Positions 51,465 through 61,490 of a stretch of DNA of 64,000 bases are shown piece after piece; within the stretch, counting starts at the first letter, position 1, and each line of letters opens with the position of its first letter. The notes under the pieces were generated by a model, which saw only the letters and a list, made by a program, of their open reading frames with translations, had not been told where the DNA came from and did not search any database. This DNA comes from Sphingomonas sp. SORGH_AS_0879 (GTDB taxonomy: Bacteria; Pseudomonadota; Alphaproteobacteria; Sphingomonadales; Sphingomonadaceae). The stretch is from contig NZ_JAUTBJ010000002.1 in the NCBI RefSeq assembly GCF_030819175.1, positions 2,428,001 through 2,492,000 on the forward strand, given 5' to 3'. A program made the position numbers and the translations under genes.

Positions 51465-53483
51465 CTATAGCGCAGCGCGATGCCTCAGGATGACGGGATC
51501 GCCGGGCGCTAATGCCAGTGCCTTGTCGAACAACTGCCGCGCGCCCGCTTCCTCGCCATTGGCGGCGAGCGCGATACCGTAAGCATCCGCCACCCCGGCG
51601 TTCATAGGGTCGAGCCGATAGGCCGCAGCGGCGTAGCGACGCGCCACCACCCCGTCACCGCTCTCGGCATAGGCGATGGCCAGATTGTGCAGCAACGCGA
51701 TGTCGCCTGGTCCCAGTTGCGTCCGCAGCCCTTCCAGCATCTCGATGGCGTCGTCCCATTGACCTGCGGCCATCTGCCACGCCGCCAACAGCCGGCGGGC
51801 GGGCAAGCTTTGCGAGTTTTGCGACAGATACAGCCCCAGCGCCGTCGCCGCCGCGCGGGACTGGCCGATACGCTGATAGGCGTCGATCAGCCGCAGCATG
51901 GCGGGCTCGTCAAAGGTCAGATTGGCCGCGCGGGCATAGGGCCCGACCGCCTCGGTCATGCGTCCCGTCACCGCGAGCATATCGCCATAGGCCATTTGCG
52001 CGACTGCTGCGCCGGGGCTGGCCCGGACCAGCGCCTGCACCTTTTGCAGCGCGGCCGCCTGATCGCCATGGCTCGCGAGCCCCCGGATCAGCCCCAGCGC
52101 ATAGGTCGGGTCGGTCGGCGAGCCGCCGGCGGCGAGCGCTAGGTCACCGACCGGACGATCCGAACGGAAGATGGCGGCATCGCTCCGCTGCGCTTTGGCG
52201 ATCCTGTCGATCAGTTCGGAGCTATCCCCCGATTGCGCTATCGCTGCGAGGCGAAGCGCATAGCCATCGGCATCCGCGCGCGACAGGATGGGGCGAAGCG
52301 TCGCCAGCGCCGCCGCGCGGTCGCCGATCCCGATCTGCGCCAAGGCCAGCAAGCGTCGTGCCGCGACGTTCATCGGCTGCATCGTCACCAGCCGCGACCA
52401 GACCCGCACGGCTCGCTGCGGGCGGCCCTGCGCATAGGCCAGCGCGCCGTCCAGCAAGGCGACCGAAGGCCGGGCGGCCAAGGCGCCCCCAGTCAATTGC
52501 AGCGCATGCTGCGCCAGCGCATATTGGCCCGCCCGCGCGGCGATCACCGCTTGCAGATACAGGGCCTCGGGACTGCCGGGTTCGGAGATCAGCGCGGTCC
52601 GCGTCGCCGCTACCGCATCGGACGCCCGACCCAAATCGCCCAGTGTCGCGGCATATTGGATGAGGGCGGGATGATAATAGGCATCGCGCGCCAGGGCCGC
52701 CCGGAACCAGGGAAGACCGGCGGTCAGGCCGTAGCGGGCCCGCACCACCTCCCCCTGCAAGGTCAGCGCGGCGGGGTCGGCCGGGGCTAGGGCCACCGCC
52801 CGTGCCGCCGCCTGCGTCGCGCCGTCCATGTCCCCCGCTCCGAAGCGACTGCGTCCCAGATCGGTCCAGCCGCGCGCATCATTGGGAAAGCGGGCGACCA
52901 GTTGCTCCAGGCTTCGGCGAAGCACGGCACCGCCCTTGCCCTGCCGTGCGCGAAGCTGTGCGGCGACACGCATCATCGCGGCATCGCGCTCGGCGGGCAT
53001 TCGGTTCACCGCGTCCTGCGCCCCGGCGACATTGCCCAGCAACAGCCGAGCCTCCGCCCGATCGGCGAGCGTCCGGACCCTCGGCACTCCATCGACCAGC
53101 GCACGGTCGAGCGCGGCCTCCGCCGTCACCCCCTGCCCCAGCAACAGGCTGGTCCGTGCGAGCATCATTTGCGCCTGGCCTGAGCGAGGCGCGGCTCCGG
53201 CGGCCTGCCGCGCCTGGTCATGCGCCGCGTGGTAATTCCCCGCCTCCAGCGCCAGGCTCGCGCGCCGCAGCGCCTGCGCCGGATCGACCGGCGGACTGCC
53301 GCTGTAAAGCAGGGTCAGCAGCCCCGCGATCGCCAGGGCAATGGCGGCGAGAACCGCGACGATCCTGATCCGCCGCCGGATCGAACGCCGTCGCCAGATG
53401 CGACGCTTGCGCCGCAGCATCGGATAGGGGGTCGAGCGACGCCGATCACGTCCGGCATAAGGCGGCTTCGTCGCCTCACTCAC
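51465..53483 (-). CDS. Membrane-anchored TPR repeat protein
   Basis: 672 aa. Very basic N-terminus (MSEATKPPYAGRDRRRSTPY; RRKRRIWRRRSIRRR), one membrane segment (IVAVLAAIALAIAGLLTLLY, residues about 42-61), then a long array of TPR-like helix pairs (ALEAGNYHAAHDQARQAAGA; LGDLGRASDAVAATRTALIS; DAIEMLEGLRTQLGPGDIAL). Resembles PEP-CTERM/XrtA-system TPR lipoprotein or sugar-export scaffold proteins. It starts 2 bp after the EpsB-type sugar transferase stop, so it is in the exopolysaccharide operon. Confidence 0.82.
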   Translation of the reverse strand: MSEATKPPYAGRDRRRSTPYPMLRRKRRIWRRRSIRRRIRIVAVLAAIALAIAGLLTLLYSGSPPVDPAQALRRASLALEAGNYHAAHDQARQAAGAAPRSGQAQMMLARTSLLLGQGVTAEAALDRALVDGVPRVRTLADRAEARLLLGNVAGAQDAVNRMPAERDAAMMRVAAQLRARQGKGGAVLRRSLEQLVARFPNDARGWTDLGRSRFGAGDMDGATQAAARAVALAPADPAALTLQGEVVRARYGLTAGLPWFRAALARDAYYHPALIQYAATLGDLGRASDAVAATRTALISEPGSPEALYLQAVIAARAGQYALAQHALQLTGGALAARPSVALLDGALAYAQGRPQRAVRVWSRLVTMQPMNVAARRLLALAQIGIGDRAAALATLRPILSRADADGYALRLAAIAQSGDSSELIDRIAKAQRSDAAIFRSDRPVGDLALAAGGSPTDPTYALGLIRGLASHGDQAAALQKVQALVRASPGAAVAQMAYGDMLAVTGRMTEAVGPYARAANLTFDEPAMLRLIDAYQRIGQSRAAATALGLYLSQNSQSLPARRLLAAWQMAAGQWDDAIEMLEGLRTQLGPGDIALLHNLAIAYAESGDGVVARRYAAAAYRLDPMNAGVADAYGIALAANGEEAGARQLFDKALALAPGDPVILRHRAAL

Positions 53484-53485
53484 GC

Positions 53486-54874
53486 CTATCGTGCGCCCGT
53501 CGGCCAGAGGATCACCCGCAGCGTCTGCAACAGGATCAGCGCGTCAAGGAAGGGCGAATAATTTTTGGCGTAATACAGGTCATATTCCAGCTTGTGCCGC
53601 GCATCCTCAATCGACGCGCCATAGGGATAGTTGAGCTGTGCCCAGCCGGTGATCCCCGGCTTCACCATATGTCGCTCGGCATAGAAAGGGATTTGTTGTT
53701 CCAATTGCTCGACGAATTGCGGGCGTTCGGGGCGCGGGCCGACGAAGCTCATCTCGCCCATCAGCACCGACCAGATTTGCGGCAATTCGTCGATCCGCAC
53801 CTTGCGGATGAACCGCCCGATCCGCGTGATGCGCGGGTCGTCCTTCTCAGCCCAGACGGCTTGCCCTGCGATTTCCGCATCCTGACGCATCGAACGCAGC
53901 TTTAATATGTCGAAGGGCTGGTTGAACAGGCCGATCCGGCGCTGGCGATAAAAGGCGGGGCCACGCGACTCCAGCCGGATGGCGATCCCGGTCAACAGGA
54001 TCACCGGCACCGCTAAGACCAGCAAGATCAGGCTCACCGTGATATCGAAGGTGCGCTTGAACATCGCCGACCACATCCGGCCCGAGGCGAAGCCTTCCGA
54101 GAAAATCAGCCAGCTATGGCTGACCGAGGCGAGATCGATGCGACCCGTCTGCCGCTCCAGAAAGCTGGAAAGTTCATATACCTGCACCCCGGTCGTGCGA
54201 ACGCGCAGCAGGTCCTGATAGGGCAAGGCGTTGCGACGTTCCTGCAAGGCCAGCACGACCTCCGTCGCCTCCCGCTCGATGACGAATTCCTGAAGATTGG
54301 GAATGGCGCTGCGCGGGACGGCATCGGGAACCGCCGTCTCCGCGTCGTTCATCGCGATTGCCCCGGCGACCACGAAGTTCGATCCCGGCTGCCGCGCCAG
54401 CGCCATGATCGCGGCGGCCCGGTCGCCCGCGCCCATCAGGATGACCCGCTGCTTGAACCGATCGCCGCCCAGCATCCGCCCCATCAACGCCCGCTCCAGG
54501 ACCAGCAGGACGATGGCGATCAGCATCGAGAAGAACAGGCTGGACCGCCAATAGGACAGCCCCGGAAAGAAGAAGAAGATCAGCGACAGGAGGATCACCC
54601 CCATCGACACCGCGACCATCAACCGTGCCGCCGCGAAGCGCAACGACAGGAACGACGCCGCCGCATAGCCCCCCACCGCCAACAACGCGATCTGGAGCGG
54701 GAGGGCGAAGCTGAGCACCTGGGGCAAGCGCTCGACCAGCGTTCCGGGGGGGAAGCCGATCTGTCGCGCGCGGATCAACCAGCCCAGCTCCGCCGCCACG
54801 ATCAGCAGCAGGAAATCGACCAACCCGAGCAGGAGCGCGGCGTGTGGGACATAATGTTTAAACAGGCGGATCAT
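53486..54874 (-). CDS. Polyprenyl-phosphate sugar transferase (EpsB/TIGR03013 type)
   Basis: 462 aa. Four to five N-terminal membrane segments, CoA-binding-like middle domain (VILMGAGDRAAAIMALARQ), then the bacterial sugar-transferase domain: FKRTFDITVSLILLVLAVPV, FYRQRRIGLFNQPFDILKLR, VRIDELPQIWSVLMGEMSFV, VKPGITGWAQLNYPYG. Begins exopolysaccharide repeat-unit synthesis by moving a sugar phosphate to undecaprenyl phosphate at the inner membrane. Divergent from manC across 155 bp that includes an AT-rich patch; first gene of an operon with the TPR gene. Confidence 0.9.
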   Translation of the reverse strand: MIRLFKHYVPHAALLLGLVDFLLLIVAAELGWLIRARQIGFPPGTLVERLPQVLSFALPLQIALLAVGGYAAASFLSLRFAAARLMVAVSMGVILLSLIFFFFPGLSYWRSSLFFSMLIAIVLLVLERALMGRMLGGDRFKQRVILMGAGDRAAAIMALARQPGSNFVVAGAIAMNDAETAVPDAVPRSAIPNLQEFVIEREATEVVLALQERRNALPYQDLLRVRTTGVQVYELSSFLERQTGRIDLASVSHSWLIFSEGFASGRMWSAMFKRTFDITVSLILLVLAVPVILLTGIAIRLESRGPAFYRQRRIGLFNQPFDILKLRSMRQDAEIAGQAVWAEKDDPRITRIGRFIRKVRIDELPQIWSVLMGEMSFVGPRPERPQFVEQLEQQIPFYAERHMVKPGITGWAQLNYPYGASIEDARHKLEYDLYYAKNYSPFLDALILLQTLRVILWPTGAR

Positions 54875-55029
54875 CTATCTGGCGATCGTCCCCATGCGCC
54901 CCGTCGCGCAACCGTCCATAATTTTTGCAATAAATGACAAACGAAACATGAAGAAATGCGTTGTGGCGCGTGACGAGACGATCGTACACACCGATCCCAC
55001 GGGTTGTACGGCAATTTGAAGGGGCATTC

Positions 55030-56073
55030 ATGAATAATCAGATCGTGCCGGTCATCCTCTCCGGCGGGTCCGGCACCCGGTTGTGGCCGATGTCCAAACC
55101 GGAGATGCCCAAGCAGCTTCTTCCCATCACCTCCGATGAAACCATGCTCCAACTGACGGCGCAGCGGACCAATTCCAACGGGTTCGCGGCCCCCATCGTC
55201 GTCGCCGGACAGCGTCACGCCGATCTGGTCGAGCGGCAACTGGTCGAAGCCGGAACCGCGCCGCAACTGCTGATCCTGGAGCCGGTGGCGCGCAACACCG
55301 CGCCCGCCATCGCGCTCGCGGCCCTTGCCGCCCGGCCCGAGGAAGTGCTGCTGGTCATGCCCTCGGATCATGTGATCGCCGATCTCGACGCCTTCCACGC
55401 CGCGATCCGATCGGCGTTGCCCATGGTGTCGCAGGGGTGGCTGGCGACCTTCGGCATCGCCCCCGACAAGCCCGAGACGGGTTACGGCTATATCCAGGTC
55501 GGTCGCGAGATCGCCAAGGGCGTGCATCAGGTCGCGCGCTTCGTCGAGAAGCCCAGGCTGGAGCGCGCCGAGGCGATGCTGGCACGCGGCGACTATGCCT
55601 GGAACGGTGGCATCTTCCTGTTCCGCGCCGACCGCTATCTGGAGGAGCTGGGCCAGCATGCGCCGGAAATGCTGGTCGCCGCCGAAAAGGCGATGCGGGC
55701 GGCGCGGCGCGAGGACAAGCGCCTGGTCCCCGACGAGGCGGAGTTCGCCGCCTGCCCGTCCGATTCGATCGACTATGCGGTGATGGAGCGCGCGGACCGC
55801 GTGGCCGTGGTGCCCGTATCGATGGGCTGGAACGATGTCGGAAGCTGGGACGCGCTTCACGCGATCAGCGATCTGGACGTGTTCGGCAACAGCCATCGCG
55901 GCGAGGTGCTGGCCATCGACACCCGCAACTGCCTGATCCGCACCGACCGGGTCCGCGTCGCGGCGGTGGATGTCGAGGACCTGATCATCGTGGCGAGCGG
56001 CGACGATGTCCTGATTCTGCCGCGCGGCCGCAGCCAGGACGTGAAGAAGCTGATCGAGGCGATGAAGCGCTAA
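55030..56073 (+). CDS. manC: Mannose-1-phosphate guanylyltransferase
   Basis: About 347 aa: nucleotidyltransferase motif VILSGGSGTRLWPMSKP, EMPKQLL, LEPVARNTAPAIALAAL, FVEKP, YAWNGGIFLFRAD. Makes GDP-mannose from mannose-1-phosphate and GTP for exopolysaccharide. It ends at about residue 347 and lacks the C-terminal phosphomannose isomerase domain of bifunctional ManC/AlgA. ATG 55030 has AAGGGG five bases upstream. Divergent from the sugar transferase operon. Confidence 0.92.
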   Translation: MNNQIVPVILSGGSGTRLWPMSKPEMPKQLLPITSDETMLQLTAQRTNSNGFAAPIVVAGQRHADLVERQLVEAGTAPQLLILEPVARNTAPAIALAALAARPEEVLLVMPSDHVIADLDAFHAAIRSALPMVSQGWLATFGIAPDKPETGYGYIQVGREIAKGVHQVARFVEKPRLERAEAMLARGDYAWNGGIFLFRADRYLEELGQHAPEMLVAAEKAMRAARREDKRLVPDEAEFAACPSDSIDYAVMERADRVAVVPVSMGWNDVGSWDALHAISDLDVFGNSHRGEVLAIDTRNCLIRTDRVRVAAVDVEDLIIVASGDDVLILPRGRSQDVKKLIEAMKR

Positions 56074-56081
56074 GGCCAGAC

Positions 56082-56111
56082 GAGCCGGGCGGTTCGACCG
56101 CCGCCCGGCTC
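56082..56111. terminator. Hairpin between convergent manC and deacetylase genes
   Basis: GAGCCGGGCGG / CCGCCCGGCTC perfect 11-bp stem with an 8-base loop, straddling the gap; likely ends both transcripts though without a clear T-run. Confidence 0.6.
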
Positions 56112-57120
56112 AGCCGTTCTGGCGATCCAGCACCGCGAGAATTTCGGAAACGGTGGTCGTGGTCACACCGTGCCGCGCAAGGCGTTCGAACACCGCATCC
56201 CACCAGCGATCGAACATCGCCCGGTCCCGCGCATTGCGGACATAGGGGGTGTGTCCCGGCTCCAGGGTCGGCGAGTGGAAGGAAAAGGTCAGCAGCCGCA
56301 CGTCATCCGCCAGCGCCTGGTCGATCGCGGCGAGCGCATCGTCGATACCGACCCCTTCAGGCGTCAGGGGAATACGCGACAGCAACCCCAGCCGCGCCAT
56401 CGCACCCCGGCCATGGGGAAGCCGCCCCGCTTTGGAATAGAGGGCCTGCCCCCGCCCACGCAGCAAGCCCGTATAGACGCTGGTCAACGGCAACTCGATC
56501 AACCCGTCACGGCGAAAGCCATGCGGGCCGATCCCGCTGAAGTCCATGCCGCCGCCGCCGCCATAATCGTGCAGCGCCCGCATCGAGCTGTCGATCCGAT
56601 AACCCCGCTCGGCCAGCAGCGGCAGCGAGGATGGCCCCAGCCCATAGCGCCCGGAGCGGAAAATGCGCGGCGCCCGCCCGAAGGACGCGGTGATGGCGTC
56701 GGTCAACCGATCGAGCTTTGCCGCCTCCAATGCGGGAGGCAGATTGCCCGCATGGCTGGTGAACGGATCGACCACCTCTTCATGCGGGGGCGTGACCCAG
56801 GCGTGAAGCTGTGCCCCGATCTCCGACCGGCCATCGTCCAGACATTCGGAGAGGGCCGCGATCGACGCCGCATCGACCGCAACCGGATAGTCGACCATGC
56901 AGGTCAGCCCGACCCCGGCCTCGGCAAAGCGGCGGTGCGCCGGCGCAAACGCCCGCATCGCCCTGGTCGAGCGATGTCGCCGGTCGAGCGGAGCCGTCCA
57001 GTCGAACTCCTCCTCGACATCGACGGTGACCAGGAAACGACAGCCGAACTCCTCCGGCCAGTCGATGCGTTCCGCCGCACTCGCGGGATCGGGACGCCAG
57101 GGGCGAGCGGCCGTGGGCAC
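56110..57120 (-). CDS. WalW-like polysaccharide deacetylase family protein
   Basis: 336 aa from GTG 57120. NodB-type barrel: metal Asp in FLVTVDVEEEFDW, His in QLHAWVTPPHEE, later FRSGRYGLGPSSLPLLAERG and FSFHSPTLEPGHTPY with late catalytic His. Matches the WalW group found beside capsule/exopolysaccharide genes in sphingomonads and rhizobia. Presumed carbohydrate deacetylase, cytosolic or secreted (no signal peptide visible). It starts 2 bp after the sensor kinase gene and is probably co-transcribed. Confidence 0.85.
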   Translation of the reverse strand: MPTAARPWRPDPASAAERIDWPEEFGCRFLVTVDVEEEFDWTAPLDRRHRSTRAMRAFAPAHRRFAEAGVGLTCMVDYPVAVDAASIAALSECLDDGRSEIGAQLHAWVTPPHEEVVDPFTSHAGNLPPALEAAKLDRLTDAITASFGRAPRIFRSGRYGLGPSSLPLLAERGYRIDSSMRALHDYGGGGGMDFSGIGPHGFRRDGLIELPLTSVYTGLLRGRGQALYSKAGRLPHGRGAMARLGLLSRIPLTPEGVGIDDALAAIDQALADDVRLLTFSFHSPTLEPGHTPYVRNARDRAMFDRWWDAVFERLARHGVTTTTVSEILAVLDRQNG

Positions 57121-57122
57121 GG

Positions 57123-58971
57123 TCAGAGGATCGACGCCTGCCCCGCGCGCTGATCGCCGCCGAGAGGCAAAGCGAGAACGACCCGGTGCAACCCGATGGT
57201 CAGCCCCCCCCCCATCTCGGCCCCCAGCTTGTCGATCAGGCGCAGCGAGAAGCCGGTGCCCAGCAAGGGCGCGCCGTCACGCTGGTCCTCGTCCCCCGCC
57301 TCACTCAGCAACGCCGCCTCCGTCTCGACGGTCAGCGACAGCGGGCGATCGACGCGCAGCACGGCCATGCCCTGCTCCACCGAAAGGCTGGCTGTCAGGC
57401 GTTCGCCGACCACGCAGTTCGACAGCAACACCGAGAACAGGCGCGCCACCAGCCGCTCGCTCGCACGGTCGTCGGCCAATGCGGCGATGGCCACGGAGGG
57501 TGGGTCGAACCGGATTTCCCGCGCGCCGCAACTCGGCCAGCGGCCTGAGTTCGACCAGAATGCGCTGGATCAACGGAGAGAGCGGCACGACCGTCGGGCG
57601 AAGCTCCAACACCCGCCCCTCGATCCGCGCCGCCGTATCGAGATCCTCGACCGACGCGAGCAGGTCCGCCGCCATCGACCGGATCGCGCTGGCCCGGTCG
57701 CGATAGACGGGGGCGACGGGGCCCAGAAGTTCGCTTTCAATCAGTTCGGCAAAGCCCGCCACCGCATTGGCCGGGGTGCGCAACTCATGCACCAATTGCC
57801 GGAGCGAATCGGATGAGGCCGTCTCGGCCACGGCCGCCGTCTCGCGGACATTGGCGATCTCGTCCCGGCGTGGTCGCCGACCGCTGCCGCGATAGCCCGC
57901 AAAGCTACCCGTCGCCGGGTCGAAATAGGGCATGGCTGACACCCGCCACGACCCCGCCGCCGCGGAAGACCCGCCGATTTCCAGCCGCGCGTCCCGGAAA
58001 GGCGAGCGGCGACGAAACGCCCCCATCGCGACGCCATCGAATTGCGCCAACCCTTGCGCGGCGGTCTCCGCGATGCTCGCCCCCACCAGGGGGCCGCGCG
58101 TGACGCCCTCGACGCCCAGGATCAGGCCATGGACATCGGTTTCGAAATCGAAATGCGCCGGTCCCGCATCGCCATGGGGGGTGTCGGGCGCTGCCTCGCG
58201 CCGCTGATTGAAGGCCTCGATCCGGGCGACCAGATCGGCGATTTCGTAGCGTGGCGGTGCAGCGGGTGCCTCGGCATGACGGAGCGCTTCCGCCATGAAG
58301 GGCAGCCCGCGCGCCACCTGGCCCAAGGCGACGAAAGGCGTCGCCGCCTGGGTCGGCACCGGATCGACCAGCACGGACAGCGGCAGGCTGTCTTCCTCGG
58401 GAAACGCATCGTCAGAGAGCGACGCCGGATCCACCGCCTCAGGCTCGATCGACATTTCGCGAGGCGTGGCGGCAGCAGGTTCGGCCACCACCGGTGCGGT
58501 CTCGAATACCGGCTCTTCCCCTTCCACCGGCATCGGTTCAGCCAGGTTGGGGAGGACGAAATCGACCGCGCCGAAACTTTCCAGCCCACGCTCGACCGCA
58601 TCCGACAGATCGCGCCGATGGCGCAGCACCGAGCGTGCGCCGGGCGACAGCAGCGGCAGGAGCGCCAGCCATTCATCGTCGGCCAGCGTGACGCCGCGAA
58701 GAACCGGAGCCGCGACCGACAAGCTGTCCTGCGAAAAGAAGGCGACTAGTTCGGCGGGCGGATGACCGGCGCTCAACATGCGCCCGCTGGCGGCACGGAC
58801 ATCCTCCGGCACCGAATCGCGCAACTGGTGAAGCCGGTTCAACATCGGCGGGTCGGCCGGAACACGGCCACGCGCCATCAGGTCGACAAGCTGCCGCCAG
58901 GCGGTCTGCGCGCCAAAGGGCGAGCGCATGTCAGCCGATAAAATCGTCGCCAGGCTATCGTCGAACCGCAC
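57123..58971 (-). pseudogene. Sensor histidine kinase, frameshifted between the HisKA and ATPase regions
   Basis: Start GTG 58971 (preceded by GAAGGGAG; ATG 58989 is the alternative). The N-terminal half is a long soluble region (RFDDSLATILSADMRSPFGA; Pro/Glu-rich 150-240), then a PAS-like part and HisKA with the phospho-acceptor His in RQLVHELRTPANAVAGFAEL. After ILVELRPLAELRR the kinase ATPase domain (DPPSVAIAALADDRASERLV; GTGFSLRLIDKLGAEMGGGL) is in the next frame. The break is in a GCGCGC stretch near 57521-57526; one base less or two more would restore it. Soluble kinase; response regulator not adjacent. Coupled to the deacetylase gene. Confidence 0.8.
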
Positions 58972-59162
58972 TGAGCTCCCTTCTCGCATGGCTGTATCGC
59001 CGTAACCAGCCTGTCTTAACGTCCTTATCCTTCCAACTGGTAACCTGCAAATATCCAGATCCATGGCGTTGCAATATGGGAGAATTGCGGTAGTGCGTAA
59101 TTTTCTTATAGTCCGCCGGATCAGAGCATAGGGAATCGGCTTTTTATGTGGAGTATCGTGTA

Positions 59163-59630
59163 ATGGCGCTCGATCGCATCGATCGGCAAATCCTGGCGCT
59201 GTTGCAGGCCGACGGCCGTATGACCAATGTCGAGCTGGCCGAACGAGTGGGATTGACGGCGCCACCCTGTCTGCGCCGTGTCCGCGCGCTGGAGGAAGCG
59301 GGCGCGATCCGGGGCTATCATGCCGATCTGGACGCCGCGCGATTGGGTTTCCCGATCACCGTCTTCGCGATGGTGTCACTGCGCAGCCAGGCCGAGCACG
59401 ACCTTGCGACGTTCGAGGCGCATGTCGCGGGCATACCCGAAGTGCGCGAATGTCATATGCTGAACGGTGAGATCGACTTCATCCTGAAGATCGTCGCGTC
59501 GGACTTGAAGAGCTTCCAGGAAATCCTGACGACGCACCTGACGCCCGCCCCCAATGTCGCGAGCGTCAAGACGTCGCTGACTATCCGGACCGCCAAGCAG
59601 GTGTCGGGAATACCGATCGAAGCGGACTGA
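59163..59630 (+). CDS. Lrp/AsnC family transcriptional regulator
   Basis: 155 aa. HTH (DRQILALLQADGRMTNVELAERVGLTAP split across two helices; CLRRVRALEEAGAIRGYHA) and RAM ligand-binding domain (ITVFAMVSLRSQAEHDLATF; CHMLNGEIDFILKIVASDL). Global or amino-acid-responsive regulator by family. ATG 59163 used as the usual start; 59148 is alternative. Divergent from the sensor kinase, ending at a strong terminator. Confidence 0.92.
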   Translation: MALDRIDRQILALLQADGRMTNVELAERVGLTAPPCLRRVRALEEAGAIRGYHADLDAARLGFPITVFAMVSLRSQAEHDLATFEAHVAGIPEVRECHMLNGEIDFILKIVASDLKSFQEILTTHLTPAPNVASVKTSLTIRTAKQVSGIPIEAD

Positions 59631-59654
59631 GCGGGGTTTTCTTGCGCAATGAAG

Positions 59655-59687
59655 AGCCGATCGTCCGTGGGGATGGTCGGCTTTTTT
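59655..59687 (+). terminator. Rho-independent terminator of the Lrp-type gene
   Basis: AGCCGATCGTCC / GGATGGTCGGCT 12-bp stem with two wobble pairs, GTGG loop, followed by TTTTTT. Confidence 0.85.
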
Positions 59688-60032
59688 CGTGGGGTTGAGG
59701 CGGCGGGCTTTTCTCCCGGAGGTATGCCGGCGGTCGAGGTGATGGCCTTGAACCCGCCTTGGATGGCGTAGAATCCCGTTGCCTTCGACTTCGCTCAGGC
59801 TGAACGGCGGTAGAGATGTGCCGAGTAACAACGCCACCCGTCGGCCCAAATCCCACCCTCCGTTCGCGCTGAGCGAAGTCGAAGTGCATGATCCTCGCCC
59901 TCAACAGGGTGAGGCCCATGGCCTCCGACTTGGCTCAGGCTCAACGGAGCCAGGGTTATTGAGCTCGGCCCGCGTCATTAACGGGCCACCACCAAAAACC
60001 CCCGCGCCTCGTCGGCGCGGGGGTCGTCGGCC
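59688..60032. repeat. Gene-free spacer with inverted REP-like repeats
   Basis: A sphingomonad repeat with core CTTCGACTTCGCTCAGGCTG occurs at 59782-59810, inverted at 59861-59884 and degenerate at 59922-59949. The first two form an inverted pair about 50 bp apart. The right end holds the terminator of the TPR gene. No gene seen in this stretch. Confidence 0.75.
59995..60022 (-). terminator. Rho-independent terminator of the TPR gene
   Basis: On the minus strand CCCCGCGCC / GGCGCGGGG pair around a GACGA loop and are followed by TTTTT. Lies 11 bp past the stop of the gene ending at 60033. Confidence 0.85.
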
Positions 60033-61319
60033 TTATGCCTGGGCGTCCAGATAGGTCTTCCAAAAACCCGCCAGATCGGCACGCGGCTGGCCCTGGACCG
60101 CGTCGAAGGCGGCCTTGGCACCGGCCTTGTCGCCCTGTGCCGCCAGCGCGATGCCGAGGCGGGTGTTCACCTCATTCGCATCCACGCCGCCCTTTTGCAG
60201 CGCGGCGCGGTACAGCTCGGCGGCCTTGGCGTAATTGCCCTGGCCATAATAGGCCTCGGCGGTCAGCGCGGCGAGCTTGCCGTCGGCGGCGGACTTGGCG
60301 CGCGCCTCGGTCGGGGCGAGCGAACCCTCCTGGCGGCTCTTGGCGGCGGCGGCGGTCAGCATCGCCTTGGCGGTCGCATTGCCCGCGGGGATCTTGCCCG
60401 AAGCGATGCCTTCCTTCAGCACCGTTTCAGCTTCCGCCGGCAGGCCCTTGTCCGTCGCATATTGCGCATATTCCATATAGTCGTTCTGGTCGGCCAGCGA
60501 CTTGGTGGCGCGCATCAGGCGGAACAGATCGAGGCGCTGGTTCTTGTCCAGCGTCGCCAGCGAACCCGGCTGCAAGCCATAAATGACCAGCGAGTTGCGC
60601 CAGTTCTGCGCGGTCGGATAGGCGATGATCCACTTGCGCATCCAGGACAGCGTCTCGGGGACCATCTTGGCCTTGTTCGCGCGACCGATGGCGTATTTGT
60701 AATAGTCCTCCGGCGCTTTCTGGCCCGACGCGGTCATCTGGTCGATCGCGCTCGCCAGTTCGGCATTGGCGCCCGCGACATCGCCCGAATCCATCTTCGC
60801 CTTGACGATCAGCATCGGCAGGTTCGGGTCGTTATAGCCGAGCTGCTTGGCCTGGTTGAAATATTGCAGGGCGATCGGATACTGCTTGCCGTTATAGGCC
60901 AGCGCGCCGCGACGGAATACATACCGCGGCTTGTCCGCCGCCGGGGTCGAGGGGCTGGCGATCAGCGCGTCGAGCGGCTTGGCGAGCGCGGCTTCATCGA
61001 CCGGCGCGTTCGGATTGGCCTGCTGGGCCGCGAACAGCTTGCCCGATTCGAGTTCGTAGCGCAGTGCCGCCGCGATATACTTGTCGTCCTCGGTCTTGGC
61101 GGCGGTTTCGACGGCGGCGACCAGCGGTTCGGCGGCGGCGTAGTTCTTCTGCTGAAGCACGGGCTGGGCGGCCTGCGCGGCCTTCAGCGCCTCGGGGCTC
61201 AGCTTCAGGCCGCCCGCTTCTTCCTTCTTCTTCTGTGCCGCAGCCGGAACGGTCAGGGCAACTCCACTCACACTCGTCGCCAGCACAGCCGCAAGCGCGA
61301 GCTTCGGGATGATCTTCAT
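60033..61319 (-). CDS. Periplasmic TPR repeat protein
   Basis: 428 aa. Signal peptide MKIIPKLALAAVLATSVSGVAL with VPAAAQ cleavage region, Lys-rich start of the mature part (KKKEEAGGLKLSP), then helical repeats (AAEPLVAAVETAAKTEDDKY; IALQYFNQAKQLGYNDPNLP; YAKAAELYRAALQKGGVDAN). No enzyme motif. ATG 61319 has GGAG upstream. Divergent from yaaA. A likely envelope scaffold or stress-related protein; role unknown. Confidence 0.83.
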   Translation of the reverse strand: MKIIPKLALAAVLATSVSGVALTVPAAAQKKKEEAGGLKLSPEALKAAQAAQPVLQQKNYAAAEPLVAAVETAAKTEDDKYIAAALRYELESGKLFAAQQANPNAPVDEAALAKPLDALIASPSTPAADKPRYVFRRGALAYNGKQYPIALQYFNQAKQLGYNDPNLPMLIVKAKMDSGDVAGANAELASAIDQMTASGQKAPEDYYKYAIGRANKAKMVPETLSWMRKWIIAYPTAQNWRNSLVIYGLQPGSLATLDKNQRLDLFRLMRATKSLADQNDYMEYAQYATDKGLPAEAETVLKEGIASGKIPAGNATAKAMLTAAAAKSRQEGSLAPTEARAKSAADGKLAALTAEAYYGQGNYAKAAELYRAALQKGGVDANEVNTRLGIALAAQGDKAGAKAAFDAVQGQPRADLAGFWKTYLDAQA

Positions 61320-61490
61320 GCGAATTTTCTCCAAGAATAGAGCCTGTCGGGTCCAGAACCGTATCTGACGGGCTTGATAGGGACAGCGCGCGTCCTGTTC
61401 AAGCAATGCGATGATCCGGTCCTCCCCTACCCCTCAACCGCTGAACGCGGATTGAACGCGAACGCTCCCGGCGCTAGCGCGGCGGCCATC

